Below, piece by piece: positions 1 through 7,510 of a stretch of 64,000 bases of DNA. The position numbers and the translations under genes are program-made. Positions within the stretch are counted from its first letter, which is position 1. The number at the start of each line of letters is the position of its first letter. Origin of the DNA: JAENVT01 sp039931555 (lineage in GTDB: Bacteria; Actinomycetota; Acidimicrobiia; Acidimicrobiales; Ilumatobacteraceae); contig JBDTRP010000074.1 of the NCBI GenBank assembly GCA_039931555.1, positions 1 to 64,000 on the forward strand. The letters run 5' to 3'. Under the pieces are notes generated by a model, which saw nothing but the letters and a program-made list of their open reading frames with translations, had not been told where the DNA came from and searched no databases.

Positions 1-81
1 CTTCATCGCCGGCGCCTCCCGATAGCCAAGACCCCGCCCGCGCTCGAAATCCCAGTTGCAGAACGAGCGCGGAGCGGGCAT
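1..81 (-). CDS. partial hypothetical protein, N-terminal 27 codons
   Basis: An open frame starts with ATG at 81 and runs off the left edge of the window. Its first residues read MPAPRSFCNWDFERGRGL, and third codon positions are mostly G or C, as in the neighbouring genes. I do not recognise the product. It would be transcribed away from the small gene at 223. With only 27 codons visible this could be chance, so confidence is low. Confidence 0.25.
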   Translation of the reverse strand, partial: MPAPRSFCNWDFERGRGLGYREAPAMK

Positions 82-222
82 TACGCGCTGACCCGAATGT
101 TTGGATGTCTGCAGATTGTGCCTGCCACGGGGTGCCATGGTCGCTTGCGCGATGGCAGGAAACCTGAGAGGGTTCCCCACTGCCACCGGTAACGATGCCG
201 AGTGAGCGGGGAAGGGGACACA

Positions 223-510
223 GTGCCGATCGTAGTGATCATGGAGTGGGACGACGTCGTACCGAACGAGTCGCAGTACTGGGCCATCACCGACAAGCTC
301 GGCACCCGTGACCGAGTCCCCGAGGGTTGTGAATACCACCTGGTCGGTGTGGACCCCGGAAAGTGCGTCCGAGTATGCGAGGTGTGGGAGTCGGAGGAGG
401 CGCATGGCCGGTTCATGGAGCAGGTCGGTCCCTTCTTCCAGGAAGTCGGCGTCCCGCCGCCGTCGAAGGTCACGGTTGTGCCGCTTCTCCGTCACCTGGG
501 CAGCAAGTAG
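223..510 (+). CDS. small hypothetical protein, possible ABM-like alpha/beta barrel
   Basis: A 95-residue protein of unknown function. The start at GTG 223 is preferred because an AGGGGA Shine-Dalgarno-like run ends about 5 nt upstream; an in-frame GTG at 202 would add seven residues. It opens with a hydrophobic strand (VPIVVIMEW), followed by alternating helices and strands and a second strand near the C-terminus (SKVTVVPLL). This pattern and length resemble the dimeric alpha/beta-barrel family of antibiotic-biosynthesis-monooxygenase-like proteins, but no diagnostic motif is visible, so the fold is a guess. It ends 16 nt before the DinB-like gene and may be cotranscribed with it. It lies in the accessory region attached to tRNA-Gly. 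Confidence 0.55.
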   Translation: MPIVVIMEWDDVVPNESQYWAITDKLGTRDRVPEGCEYHLVGVDPGKCVRVCEVWESEEAHGRFMEQVGPFFQEVGVPPPSKVTVVPLLRHLGSK

Positions 511-514
511 GCAT

Positions 515-534
515 CCAGATCTGCCAGTGATCGG
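515..534. repeat. direct repeat, left copy, flanking DinB-like gene
   Basis: CCAGATCTGCCAGTGATCGG. A near-identical copy with one extra C lies at 1211-1231, so the repeat brackets the DinB-like gene. The left copy overlaps the proposed GTG start at 527. Confidence 0.6.
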
Positions 535-1150
535 CTCGATAGACGTTGGGCTCCGCTTCCGGCACGCGAAGGACCGCGCGATACTCGCGGGCGTGTACCG
601 GATCGTTTCTGTTGGCAGCGACTTCCACGAGATCTGTGACGAATGCGGGTTCCACGGCGGCACCCTCGACCTGTCCGCCACCGTCACTCGAATTCGCGCT
701 CTCCCCGACCGATGGTCGGAGGTGATGTCACAGGATGAGGAGCAGCTTCGAGCGCGCCCCGAACCCGACACGTGGTGCGCCGTCGAGTACGCGCAGCACG
801 TGGTCTCAGCCATCGTCGGTATCGAGTGGGCTGCCCGTATCTTCGCAGCGGGCCACTCGCCTGACTGGGACGACGAGCCGGAGGATTCACTTCCCGGTGT
901 CTTCGAGCACGACACCCACGACTGCGACCGATTCGACATCGCCGACACACTCGAGTCGGTCGGTGCTGCAGCCAGGTCGATGGCGGCCTTCGCCGAGTCA
1001 CTCACACCTGAAGAGCAGGCCGTGATCGCTGTCTACTCCAAGGACCAGGTGATCAACACGACCGCCGTCATCCGACACGCACTGCACGACGCCGAGCACC
1101 ATCTGCTCGACGTCCGCCGCGGCATCGCCCGCCAGCAGCTCCACCGCTAA
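527..1150 (+). CDS. DinB-like / maleylpyruvate isomerase-like four-helix protein
   Basis: A protein of about 207 residues in the DinB/YfiT-like metal-binding superfamily, whose members are often thiol-dependent enzymes; the substrate here is unknown. Near the N-terminus it has the CDECGF motif seen in an actinobacterial DinB subgroup. This is followed by a WCAVEYAQHV helix (family pattern W-x-x-x-E-Y-x-x-H) and, near the C-terminus, HALHDAEHHLLDVRRG with the conserved histidines. The frame is open upstream into the previous gene; GTG 527 is the first start after that gene's stop, and GTG 593 is an alternative. It is framed by a short direct repeat and followed by a strong hairpin, giving it the look of a self-contained unit within the island. 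Confidence 0.7.
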   Translation: MIGSIDVGLRFRHAKDRAILAGVYRIVSVGSDFHEICDECGFHGGTLDLSATVTRIRALPDRWSEVMSQDEEQLRARPEPDTWCAVEYAQHVVSAIVGIEWAARIFAAGHSPDWDDEPEDSLPGVFEHDTHDCDRFDIADTLESVGAAARSMAAFAESLTPEEQAVIAVYSKDQVINTTAVIRHALHDAEHHLLDVRRGIARQQLHR

Positions 1151-1210
1151 CGAACAGGCCGTCAAGCGGTGTGGGATCTAACCGTCCCCGGACTTGGCCA
1201 GTTGTGAGCG

Positions 1211-1231
1211 CCAGATCTGCCAGTCGATCGG
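1211..1231. repeat. direct repeat, right copy, flanking DinB-like gene
   Basis: CCAGATCTGCCAGTCGATCGG, matching 515-534 except for one inserted C. It lies 60 nt past the stop codon of the DinB-like gene and just before a hairpin. Confidence 0.6.
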
Positions 1232-1251
1232 TGCCGCTGGACTGTGGCGTG

Positions 1252-1293
1252 CGCCTCGGGCACTCGGCTGGAGCCTCATCGCTGCCCGAGGCG
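1252..1293 (+). terminator. hairpin downstream of DinB-like gene
   Basis: A perfect 11-bp inverted repeat (CGCCTCGGGCA / TGCCCGAGGCG) with a 20-nt loop that holds a further GGCT/AGCC stem. It lies about 100 nt after the stop of the DinB-like gene. There is no U-tract after it, so intrinsic termination is uncertain. Confidence 0.4.
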
Positions 1294-1715
1294 TGACGTC
1301 GACGACGAAAGCTGTGCCATTGCACGGCTACGCAATCCTGGGTTGGCGATGCGATCACGGTGGCCGTTTGTGAGTTGAAGACAGCCGAGTTCGAGACGAG
1401 AAGACAGCTCGTCTGTAGGAGCAAGGTACCCGTGTTTGACGACCGCCCGGGGCGGTTGGCAAGCGCAACGACTATCGCAGAACTGCGTCGTACTTCGCTC
1501 GTTGATCTGTGCCCGACAACATTCTTGCGTTGACGCGCCGAGCCGGGCAATCTGGGCGGGTGGCGGTCGGGGCAGAGCGTGCGATTCGCGGTCACGTCCG
1601 ACTGAACCGCCCCGGATTTCGTGATGAGTACACAGATCGCGCGGCGTATTTTTTGCTGCCGGGCCGACATCTCGACGAGCCCAGAACGGCGCATCTGGGC
1701 TCGATACGGTGGTGA
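1294..1715. other. stretch without a recognisable gene
   Basis: From 1294 to the antitoxin stop at 1716, on either strand, I see only short open frames with no recognisable protein pattern. It may hold decayed coding sequence. No RNA gene or long repeat was noticed. Confidence 0.5.
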
Positions 1716-1994
1716 TCAGGCGACGTCGAGATAGGCGCGAAGGGCGCGACGGATGACCTCGCTGCTGTTGGTGTCGTCGGCTTCGGCCCGCGCTTCGATC
1801 GCAGCACGGAGCTCCGGATCGAGGCGAACCGGGACGACCTCGGCAGGAGCTGATCCCAGCAACGGCCGTCCCCGGCGGCGACCCTTGAGTGCCTCGGTGT
1901 CGTAGTCGGTGGTGGCGACTTCGTCGGCGAGTGCGTCGATGTCGGCTTCGGTCAGGGTCTTGCCTGACTTCGTGTGATAGGTCTTGTCGGTCAT
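1716..1994 (-). CDS. ribbon-helix-helix antitoxin
   Basis: A 92-residue protein with a ribbon-helix-helix (CopG/Arc-like) region at the C-terminus: VRLDPELRAAIEARAEAD, then SSEVIRRALRAYL. The N-terminal half (TEADIDALADEVATTDYD) is a pattern common in actinobacterial antitoxins of this kind. Family members bind operator DNA as dimers and neutralise a partner toxin. The start at 1994 overlaps the upstream toxin stop as ATGA, and a GAGGAGG Shine-Dalgarno precedes it. The toxin-first order and the coupling imply one two-gene operon, transcribed from the box at 2260-2265. Confidence 0.8.
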   Translation of the reverse strand: MTDKTYHTKSGKTLTEADIDALADEVATTDYDTEALKGRRRGRPLLGSAPAEVVPVRLDPELRAAIEARAEADDTNSSEVIRRALRAYLDVA

Positions 1995-2251
1995 CGTGGG
2001 CCCTCCTCTCCGGGCAGGAGTTCGTAGAACTGGTGGCGCAGCTTCATGGCGTGGATGGCGATCAACCGGTCGTCGGCAAGCACGAGCACGATCACCTCGA
2101 GCAGGTTCCCGGCGGAGTCCGGCCCGATAACGAGGACCTTTGGCGGGTCCGCATCGGGATCCAGATCCACTGACACGATCTCGTGCTCGACGGCGTGCAG
2201 GACGTCGCCTTCGGGAACGCCGTGCTTGCCAGCGGAGCGGTGGATCTCCAT
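1991..2251 (-). CDS. toxin-like partner of the RHH antitoxin (BrnT/DUF4258-like)
   Basis: An 86-residue protein beginning MEIHRSAGKHGVPEGDVLHA. The KHGV segment followed by alternating strands (VLVIGPDSAGNLLEVIVLVL) and IHAMKLR near the end match small actinobacterial toxins annotated as BrnT-like or DUF4258-like, presumed ribonucleases of RelE type. ATG 2251 is chosen because a TACACT box ends 8 nt upstream, which fits leaderless transcription; a longer frame to 2371 lacks family-like sequence. It overlaps the antitoxin start by 4 nt. The exact family and the toxicity are inferred. Confidence 0.7.
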   Translation of the reverse strand: MEIHRSAGKHGVPEGDVLHAVEHEIVSVDLDPDADPPKVLVIGPDSAGNLLEVIVLVLADDRLIAIHAMKLRHQFYELLPGEEGPR

Positions 2252-2259
2252 CGGCAAGC

Positions 2260-2265
2260 AGTGTA
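2260..2265 (-). promoter_or_regulatory. -10 box for leaderless toxin-antitoxin operon
   Basis: TACACT on the minus strand, 8 nt before the toxin ATG. This spacing puts the transcription start at or next to the start codon. Confidence 0.55.
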
Positions 2266-2556
2266 ATACGAAATTCGCTGAATCTCGTTCTGCATGACCG
2301 GAGGCCGCACAGATCGCCCACTGCAGAACGACGACCGGCCCGATCATCGATGACCGCCCAGATCGCCGCATCAGCGCCTACCCATAGCGGGACCACAACC
2401 AGCCCTGAACCGCCCGGGCTCTTGTGACGGCCGCGCACGGAACACGCGGTGCAGAGCGACGACTGAGAGGCATCCGCAAACGCGCCAGAACCTCGGCGAT
2501 GATGGCCACGTGGGGGTGGGTTGCGCGACTGTGAGCCCGTTTCAGTTGGCGCCCTC
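2266..2556. other. gap between toxin-antitoxin operon and integrase
   Basis: Apart from upstream promoter sequence for the toxin-antitoxin operon near its left edge, I see no gene or clear structure here. Short open frames on both strands resemble nothing known. Confidence 0.5.
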
Positions 2557-3672
2557 TCAGGCGGTATTCATGATGTGCCAGAGCGTCGCCGATGCCTGCT
2601 CGTCTTGCCCGGGCACTGCGTGCGCATACCTGTCGAACGTTGTCGAGACGCGCTTGTGGTCGAGCCGGCGCGAGACGACCACGACCGGTACGCCGGCGTT
2701 GAGCATCTCGGTGGCCATGAAATGGCGGAGGTCGTGAAGACGGAACGGCGCCGACCCGGCGGCCCGGCGGTGCCGGAGAAAGGATTTCGTCACCCGGTTC
2801 GGCTTCCATGCTGTGGCGTCATTGTCGTCGCTGAAAATGAACGCCTCTCGGGTCGAAGTGCTCGCAGCGGCCGACCGGTTGGCGAGCAGTTGGCACGATT
2901 GTTCATCGGGATCGACGACGTGTCGGCGTTTCGTCTTCGTCGGCGCGAGGACGGGCCCGTCTGGTCCCTCGACCCAACCGTTACAGAATGAGATCCGCCG
3001 CGCGGCGAGGCTGATGTTGCGCCACCTCAACCCGAGCAACTGTGCACGTCGCGCGCCGGTCACCGCGGCCAGCGTCAAGAACAACTCGAGTTGTCGATCG
3101 CGGAGAGCGACAAACTCGAGCAGCGACTTGAGTTCGGCCGGCGTCGGTGGGCGCATCTCGTTCGTGGGAACGACGATCCGATGTGCTCGTGACGCCGGAT
3201 TGTCCCAGACCCACCCCCATCGCATCGCCTGCGAGAACGCTGAACTCATCACGACGTGGATTCTGGCCACCGTTGCTGCCGCCAACGGGCGGGCGCCGTT
3301 ATCGCCGCGACGCAGACGAACGTACAAAGCGTCGATCAACGCCGGTTTGACATCGCCAACCACGACCGAACCGATGTGACGGTGAAGGTGGCAATCCAAC
3401 ACAGACCGGTTCTGGCGCACCGTCGACGGTGACCACCCATCCACAGCGGTCGCGAACCAGGCCTCGAACAGCTCGCTCATCGCCGAGCGCGACCCGACGG
3501 CACGAACGCAGCGCACGCGAGACACCATTTCAGCCAACTCGCGTTCCGCGTCGCCGCGGTTGCCTCGAACGGTGATCGACCGGTCGAGTCGGCGACCCGT
3601 CGCCGGATCGACTCCGACGTAGGCCCGCAACTCCCACGATCCCGCACTTCGTTGACGAATTGATCCATTCAT
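2557..3672 (-). CDS. tyrosine recombinase / integrase
   Basis: A phage- or island-type integrase of 371 residues that would recombine attachment sites at the tRNA-Gly gene. There is an N-terminal Arm-like segment, a SAM-like core-binding domain (about residues 65-165), then the catalytic domain. That domain has Arg in TGARRAQLLGLRW (about 206), HDLRH (about 311), the second His in RRLDHKRVSTTFDRYAH and the nucleophile Tyr near 347. ATG 3672 (MNGSIRQRSAG) is chosen over an upstream extension rich in Cys and Pro. It is transcribed away from the tRNA, whose 3' end lies 104 nt upstream across several short direct repeats. All catalytic residues are present, so it may be active. Confidence 0.9.
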   Translation of the reverse strand: MNGSIRQRSAGSWELRAYVGVDPATGRRLDRSITVRGNRGDAERELAEMVSRVRCVRAVGSRSAMSELFEAWFATAVDGWSPSTVRQNRSVLDCHLHRHIGSVVVGDVKPALIDALYVRLRRGDNGARPLAAATVARIHVVMSSAFSQAMRWGWVWDNPASRAHRIVVPTNEMRPPTPAELKSLLEFVALRDRQLELFLTLAAVTGARRAQLLGLRWRNISLAARRISFCNGWVEGPDGPVLAPTKTKRRHVVDPDEQSCQLLANRSAAASTSTREAFIFSDDNDATAWKPNRVTKSFLRHRRAAGSAPFRLHDLRHFMATEMLNAGVPVVVVSRRLDHKRVSTTFDRYAHAVPGQDEQASATLWHIMNTA

Positions 3673-3673
3673 C

Positions 3674-3694
3674 GAACAAGCTTGGAACAAGCTT
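3674..3694. repeat. tandem GAACAAGCTT repeat before integrase start
   Basis: GAACAAGCTT occurs at 3674-3683 and again at 3685-3694, immediately upstream of the integrase ATG. The position suggests an operator or an arm-type binding site. Confidence 0.5.
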
Positions 3695-3700
3695 CGTAGC

Positions 3701-3728
3701 CGTGGGCAATTACGTGGGCACGTGGGCA
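3701..3728. repeat. three CGTGGGCA direct repeats near the attachment site
   Basis: CGTGGGCA occurs at 3701-3708, 3713-3720 and 3721-3728. The last copy also pairs with CCCACG at 3732-3737. Lying between an integrase gene and its tRNA target, these are plausible integrase or excisionase arm sites. Confidence 0.5.
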
Positions 3729-3740
3729 GCACCCACGAGC

Positions 3741-3763
3741 CAGCGGCCGCAAAAGGGCCGCTG
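3741..3763 (-). terminator. hairpin behind tRNA-Gly
   Basis: CAGCGGCC / GGCCGCTG forms an 8-bp perfect stem with a 7-nt loop, 13 nt past the encoded CCA of tRNA-Gly. It probably terminates the tRNA transcript, although no U-tract follows. Confidence 0.5.
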
Positions 3764-3775
3764 ACCAGGACCGTT

Positions 3776-3851
3776 TGGAGCGGACGACGGGATTCGAACC
3801 CGCGACCCTCACCTTGGCAAGGTGATGCTCTACCAGCTGAGCCACGTCCGC
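3776..3851 (-). tRNA. tRNA-Gly (anticodon GCC)
   Basis: A 76-nt cloverleaf read from the minus strand. The acceptor stem is GCGGACG/CGTCCGC, the anticodon stem CACCT/AGGTG encloses TTGCCAA (anticodon GCC), the T-arm contains GGTTCGAATCC, and the discriminator is T followed by an encoded CCA. The integrase gene next to its 3' end suggests this tRNA is the attachment site of the element extending to the left. Confidence 0.95.
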
Positions 3852-3871
3852 GTTAGCGGTCGCCTACGTTA

Positions 3872-4789
3872 TCAGTCGCCTGCGGAAACCGACAACGGGA
3901 TCTCGGCTGGAACGGCGTTGGACCGCACCTCGAGCACGATCGCCACCAGGGCGGTCAACACCACGAGGGCACCCGTGATCTGCACGGCACTGAGTTGCTG
4001 GCCGAACACGATCCAGGCCCCGATTGCCGAGATCACCGGGCCACCGAGCATCAACAGCGAGGCGATCGTGATGTCGATGTGGCGTTGCGCCCACGTCATC
4101 ATTCCGTGTCCGATGAGACCCGACAGCAGGACCATGCCGAGGATCGACAACCAGGCTTTGCCGTGGATCGAACCGAGATCGTGCGAGGTCAGCAACACCC
4201 ATGGTGTGACCGTGAACGCGGCGACGCCGAACACGCCGGCGATCAGCGCGATGGAGTGGATGCCCTGGTTGCGAACCTGCTTCATCCGCACGAAGTAGGT
4301 CGTGAACAGCCCAAGGTTGATCAGGGCCAGCAGGTCGCCGTGCAGCGACGCACCCGACGACTGCTTCGCACCGAGCACGACCGTGCTGATGCCTCCGAGC
4401 GCAATGACCGCCAACAGAATCTGGCGGCTGCTGGAACGGTCGCCGAACAGCAGTGGGCCGATGAACAGCATCAACGCCGGTTGGAGCGCTCCAATCAATG
4501 TCGCGTTTGCTATGGACGTTGTCTGGTATGAACTGAACCCGACGAGCGTGGAGATTCCGAACAGCACGCCAGGAACGAAGACGACCTTCAGCAACGGGAT
4601 GCTGACGCGGCCACCGGTGAGGTAGGCGGCGGTCAGCATGACCGGCATGGCGATCCACAGCCGCCAGAACACGATCGTGCCGGCCGAGGCATCAATGCCA
4701 CGCACGAGGAGAGGCCCGAAGCCCCAGGCGAACACGGCCACGGCGGCAATCGAGAGGGCGAGACGCGCCCTGCCTTCGGAAGTCTTCAC
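3872..4789 (-). CDS. EamA/DMT-family transporter
   Basis: An integral membrane protein of 305 residues with about ten hydrophobic segments and a two-fold repeat, as in the drug/metabolite transporter (EamA) superfamily. It is expected to export a small metabolite, of unknown kind, across the cytoplasmic membrane. Typical features are the N-terminal AVFAWGFGPLLVR segment, TTSIANATLIGALQPALMLF at the end of the first repeat, and MMTWAQRHIDITIASLLMLG in the second. Its start overlaps the stop of the small upstream gene by 4 nt (ATGA), so the two are translationally coupled. Confidence 0.85.
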   Translation of the reverse strand: MKTSEGRARLALSIAAVAVFAWGFGPLLVRGIDASAGTIVFWRLWIAMPVMLTAAYLTGGRVSIPLLKVVFVPGVLFGISTLVGFSSYQTTSIANATLIGALQPALMLFIGPLLFGDRSSSRQILLAVIALGGISTVVLGAKQSSGASLHGDLLALINLGLFTTYFVRMKQVRNQGIHSIALIAGVFGVAAFTVTPWVLLTSHDLGSIHGKAWLSILGMVLLSGLIGHGMMTWAQRHIDITIASLLMLGGPVISAIGAWIVFGQQLSAVQITGALVVLTALVAIVLEVRSNAVPAEIPLSVSAGD

Positions 4790-5016
4790 GATTTCTTGTC
4801 GGCGGGTCGAAGATCGACCCGGAGCACCAAAATGCCGTCCTCGATCGACGCCGCGGCGTCACCGATGATCGCGAAATCCATGAAGTCCGATTGCGCTTGC
4901 TGGATGAACCGCTGGCGTTCCTCACCGGCAACCGGGGGAAGCGGGCGGCCCTTCACAGCGGCGGCACGTTCGCGGAATCGAGCGAGCATTGCATCGATAT
5001 CCAATCCGTCAGCCAC
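4786..5016 (-). CDS. small conserved hypothetical protein
   Basis: A 76-residue soluble protein of unknown function: an N-terminal helix (LDIDAMLARFRERAAAVKGR), a PLPPV linker, a second helix (ERQRFIQQAQSDFMDFA) and C-terminal strands (GILVLRVDL). GTG 5016 is chosen because TAGCCT ends 8 nt upstream, matching the leaderless pattern of this genome; a GTG at 5043 would add nine less family-like residues and lacks a ribosome-binding site. It forms a two-gene operon with the EamA transporter. Confidence 0.65.
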   Translation of the reverse strand: MADGLDIDAMLARFRERAAAVKGRPLPPVAGEERQRFIQQAQSDFMDFAIIGDAAASIEDGILVLRVDLRPADKKS

Positions 5017-5024
5017 GTATTGGC

Positions 5025-5030
5025 AGGCTA
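5025..5030 (-). promoter_or_regulatory. -10 box, leaderless start of hypothetical-EamA operon
   Basis: TAGCCT on the minus strand, 8 nt before GTG 5016. Confidence 0.45.
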
Positions 5031-5070
5031 GTGCGCATGCCACCCGCGAAAGTGGTCATGTGACGGATGA

Positions 5071-5757
5071 CTACTTCGACGGCTCGTGCGGGCTCCAGGC
5101 ACTTGCTTCGACGACTTCAACCGGGCGCACCGTCGACACCGATGTGGCGTCGGGATCGACCGGCTCGACCTTCGGTGCGGGTTCGTCGGCCTGCTTCGCC
5201 GCCTCCACCTTCGCCCGTTCGACCTTCGAAGCCTCCACCTTCGCGGGCTCGGACTTCGCCGATTCCTCGCCAACCGCTGTTTGTTCGATGACGGGCTCGG
5301 GTTCCTCGACAAGCGCGTCGGGTGCAGCTTCGTCGGGTGCAGGCTCGTCGTCGGCTGCGTCAGCCACGGCGGGCAGAACGATCGCCGCGCTCGGCTCGCG
5401 CAGGTCATCGAAGGCTTGCGGCACGCTGCGCACCAGCGCCTCGAGGTCGAGTGGCTCGGCGGCGATCGACCCCGCGGCCGCGACTCCGGTACCGGTTGGG
5501 CGCGCTTGCTCGACGCGACGCTTGCGCTCACCTTCCGGCGCACGAACCCAAGCCCGGGCACTCATCACTTCGAGCGGCGCCAATGCCGGGTGCTCCTGTC
5601 GCCCACGCCGCCACCACACGATTGTGAGGACCAGCAATCCGATCCCGATGATGGCGAGCCCGGCCGCGGAGAGGTAGATCAGTCGCTCATTGGTGGGGTC
5701 GTTGAAGTCACCCGCCACGATGCCATCGACGGCACGACCGACTGACTTCGAGTTCAT
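5071..5757 (-). CDS. single-pass membrane protein with Ala/Glu/Pro-rich tail
   Basis: A 228-residue protein of unknown function. A short N-terminal segment precedes one transmembrane helix (about residues 27-48, LSAAGLAIIGIGLLVLTIVWW). A WRRGRQ stop-transfer follows, so the long tail is probably cytoplasmic. The tail is low-complexity, acidic and rich in Ala, Pro, Val and Glu, with a heptad-like KVEASKVERAKVEAAK repeat around residues 180-195 that may form a coiled coil. ATG 5757 is preferred over a longer, Arg-rich extension. It is divergent from the gene at 5835. Confidence 0.65.
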   Translation of the reverse strand: MNSKSVGRAVDGIVAGDFNDPTNERLIYLSAAGLAIIGIGLLVLTIVWWRRGRQEHPALAPLEVMSARAWVRAPEGERKRRVEQARPTGTGVAAAGSIAAEPLDLEALVRSVPQAFDDLREPSAAIVLPAVADAADDEPAPDEAAPDALVEEPEPVIEQTAVGEESAKSEPAKVEASKVERAKVEAAKQADEPAPKVEPVDPDATSVSTVRPVEVVEASAWSPHEPSK

Positions 5758-5834
5758 GAACGACCATTCTCGCACGCACACCACCGACTCACACTGGCAA
5801 CCGGGAACGGGGTGACATCGCCGCAGGCGTCGCG

Positions 5835-6281
5835 ATGAGCCAAGCTGGTCGGGTGGATGTGCTCTTGATGCTGCTCGCGATCGCGGTGTGCGCCGGCTTG
5901 TTGTACCTCGGGTACCGCATCGAGCCGCATCACGTGTCGAGAAATGGCGACCGCTTCTTGTGCACCGGCCAGTGGCTGTCACCGCAGGGCGAGGCCGACG
6001 GGCGCAAGCGCGAGGTGTGGATCAACGTGTTGGGCACCGGACAGTTGCAGGTCGACACCAAGCGTCGCCTTCGCCACGACGTGACCAACTGGTCGCTCGA
6101 GGGCAAGGCCTCCTCCCCTCCGCCGCGCAAGGCGGTGTATGTGTTGAGGACCATCACCAGTCTCGGCACCACTGAGCGGATGACCATCAAGATCCCGGCG
6201 AAGAGCCGAGCTGTGACGAGCCTCGACGAAATGTTGCCGAGCCCGAAGATGAACACCGACTCGTCAGGCCTTGGCAACTGA
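5835..6281 (+). CDS. membrane-anchored hypothetical protein
   Basis: A 148-residue protein with one N-terminal transmembrane helix (VLLMLLAIAVCAGLLYLGY, about residues 9-27), followed by a basic soluble domain of mixed strands (EVWINVLGTGQLQV, AVYVLRTITSL, MTIKIPAKS). The strand-rich domain suggests a small beta fold, but I do not recognise the family. Its 3' end overlaps the convergent metX gene by 18 nt. Confidence 0.6.
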   Translation: MSQAGRVDVLLMLLAIAVCAGLLYLGYRIEPHHVSRNGDRFLCTGQWLSPQGEADGRKREVWINVLGTGQLQVDTKRRLRHDVTNWSLEGKASSPPPRKAVYVLRTITSLGTTERMTIKIPAKSRAVTSLDEMLPSPKMNTDSSGLGN

Positions 6282-7436
6282 ATCGATGAAGTCGCCGAGC
6301 GGAGCCGACAACTGATCAAGGTTGATCAAGAACGCGTCGTGCCCATGGGGCGAATCGATCTCGACGTACTCACACGGCGTGCCGCCGGCGACGAGCAGCT
6401 CGCGGATCTGCCGTTGCTGGTACGACGGATACAAGATGTCGCTGGAGATGCCGATCGTCAACGTCGGCACCTCGATACGTGACATGGCTGCGCTCAGGCC
6501 GCCTCGACCGCGACCGACGTCGTGCAGGTCCATGGCCTTGCCGATGATCAGATAGCTGTTGGCGTCGAAGCGGCGGACCAGTTTCTCGCCGTGGTGGTCG
6601 AGATACCGCTCGACCTCGAACCGCTGCCACAGGTCCAAGCTGCTGTCGCGCAGTGTCGACCCGTCGGCCAGCTCTCGACCGAATCGATCGGTGAACACGT
6701 TGTCGCTGCGAAACGTGACCTGGGCAACCATGCGGGCCACCGACAGCCCTTCCCACGGACCGTCGTGGTCATCGGCGTCGTAGTAGTCGCCGCCGCGCCA
6801 GTTGGGATCCATCCGAATCGCCCTACGACCGATCGCGCCCCAGGCAATCTGCTGTGCCGTGGCTTGTGCGCACGTGGCGATCGGCACGATCGAGCGAACT
6901 CGATGCGGGAACGTGATCGCCCATTCCAAGACCTGCATGCCACCCATCGATCCACCGACCACCGAGTGCCATGCCGGGATCGAGAGGTGGTCGGCCAGGC
7001 GCACCTGGGCACGGACCATGTCGCGGACCGTGACGACCGGGAAGCGGCTGCCGTACGGCTTGCCGTCGACGGGGTGCGGTGATGCCGGGCCGGTCGAGCC
7101 TTGGCAACCACCCAACACGTTGGCGCACACGACGAACCAGCGGTCGGTGTCGATCGCCAGACCAGGCCCGACCGCGCCCTCCCACCACCCGGCGGACGGA
7201 TGGCCGTGCCCCATCGGGCCGACGGCGTGGCTGTCTCCCGTCCACGCGTGGCACAACAAGATGGCGTTGCTGTGGCTGTCGTCGAGGCTGCCCCACGTCT
7301 CGTAAGCCACGGTCACCTCGTCGAGGGTCACGCCGCCGTCGAGCGCAAACGGGCGACTGAAGTCGAGGAACTGCCGATGGCCGACGGGGTCTCCAGTGCG
7401 CCACGCGCCACTTGCCGGCAGTGGTTGGCCCGCCAT
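6264..7436 (-). CDS. metX: homoserine O-acetyltransferase
   Basis: MetX transfers the acetyl group of acetyl-CoA to homoserine, the committing step of methionine synthesis, in the cytoplasm. It is an alpha/beta-hydrolase fold of 390 residues, the usual length. The nucleophile Ser (about 163) sits in VVGGSMGGMQ, the Asp near 332 in GISSDILYP, and the His near 370 in DSPHGHDAF. The family signatures NAILLCHAWTGDSHAVG and GGCQGSTGPAS are present. ATG 7436 is chosen because AAGGAGGAGG lies just upstream; the open frame extends further but would run into the riboswitch. Expression is probably repressed by S-adenosylmethionine through the riboswitch at 7511-7609. Confidence 0.95.
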   Translation of the reverse strand: MAGQPLPASGAWRTGDPVGHRQFLDFSRPFALDGGVTLDEVTVAYETWGSLDDSHSNAILLCHAWTGDSHAVGPMGHGHPSAGWWEGAVGPGLAIDTDRWFVVCANVLGGCQGSTGPASPHPVDGKPYGSRFPVVTVRDMVRAQVRLADHLSIPAWHSVVGGSMGGMQVLEWAITFPHRVRSIVPIATCAQATAQQIAWGAIGRRAIRMDPNWRGGDYYDADDHDGPWEGLSVARMVAQVTFRSDNVFTDRFGRELADGSTLRDSSLDLWQRFEVERYLDHHGEKLVRRFDANSYLIIGKAMDLHDVGRGRGGLSAAMSRIEVPTLTIGISSDILYPSYQQRQIRELLVAGGTPCEYVEIDSPHGHDAFLINLDQLSAPLGDFIDSVAKA

Positions 7437-7510
7437 CTCGTCCTCCTCCTTGCGCTCGTCTCGAACTGTGGACGCCGCACGAGGGAAGCAGAGTTGCCCT
7501 GCGAAAAGCA

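Noticed and set aside
1252..1293. Integron attC-like site beside the DinB-like gene
   Set aside because: The inverted repeat is strong, but the core-site sequences and layout of attC are missing and no integron integrase is seen.
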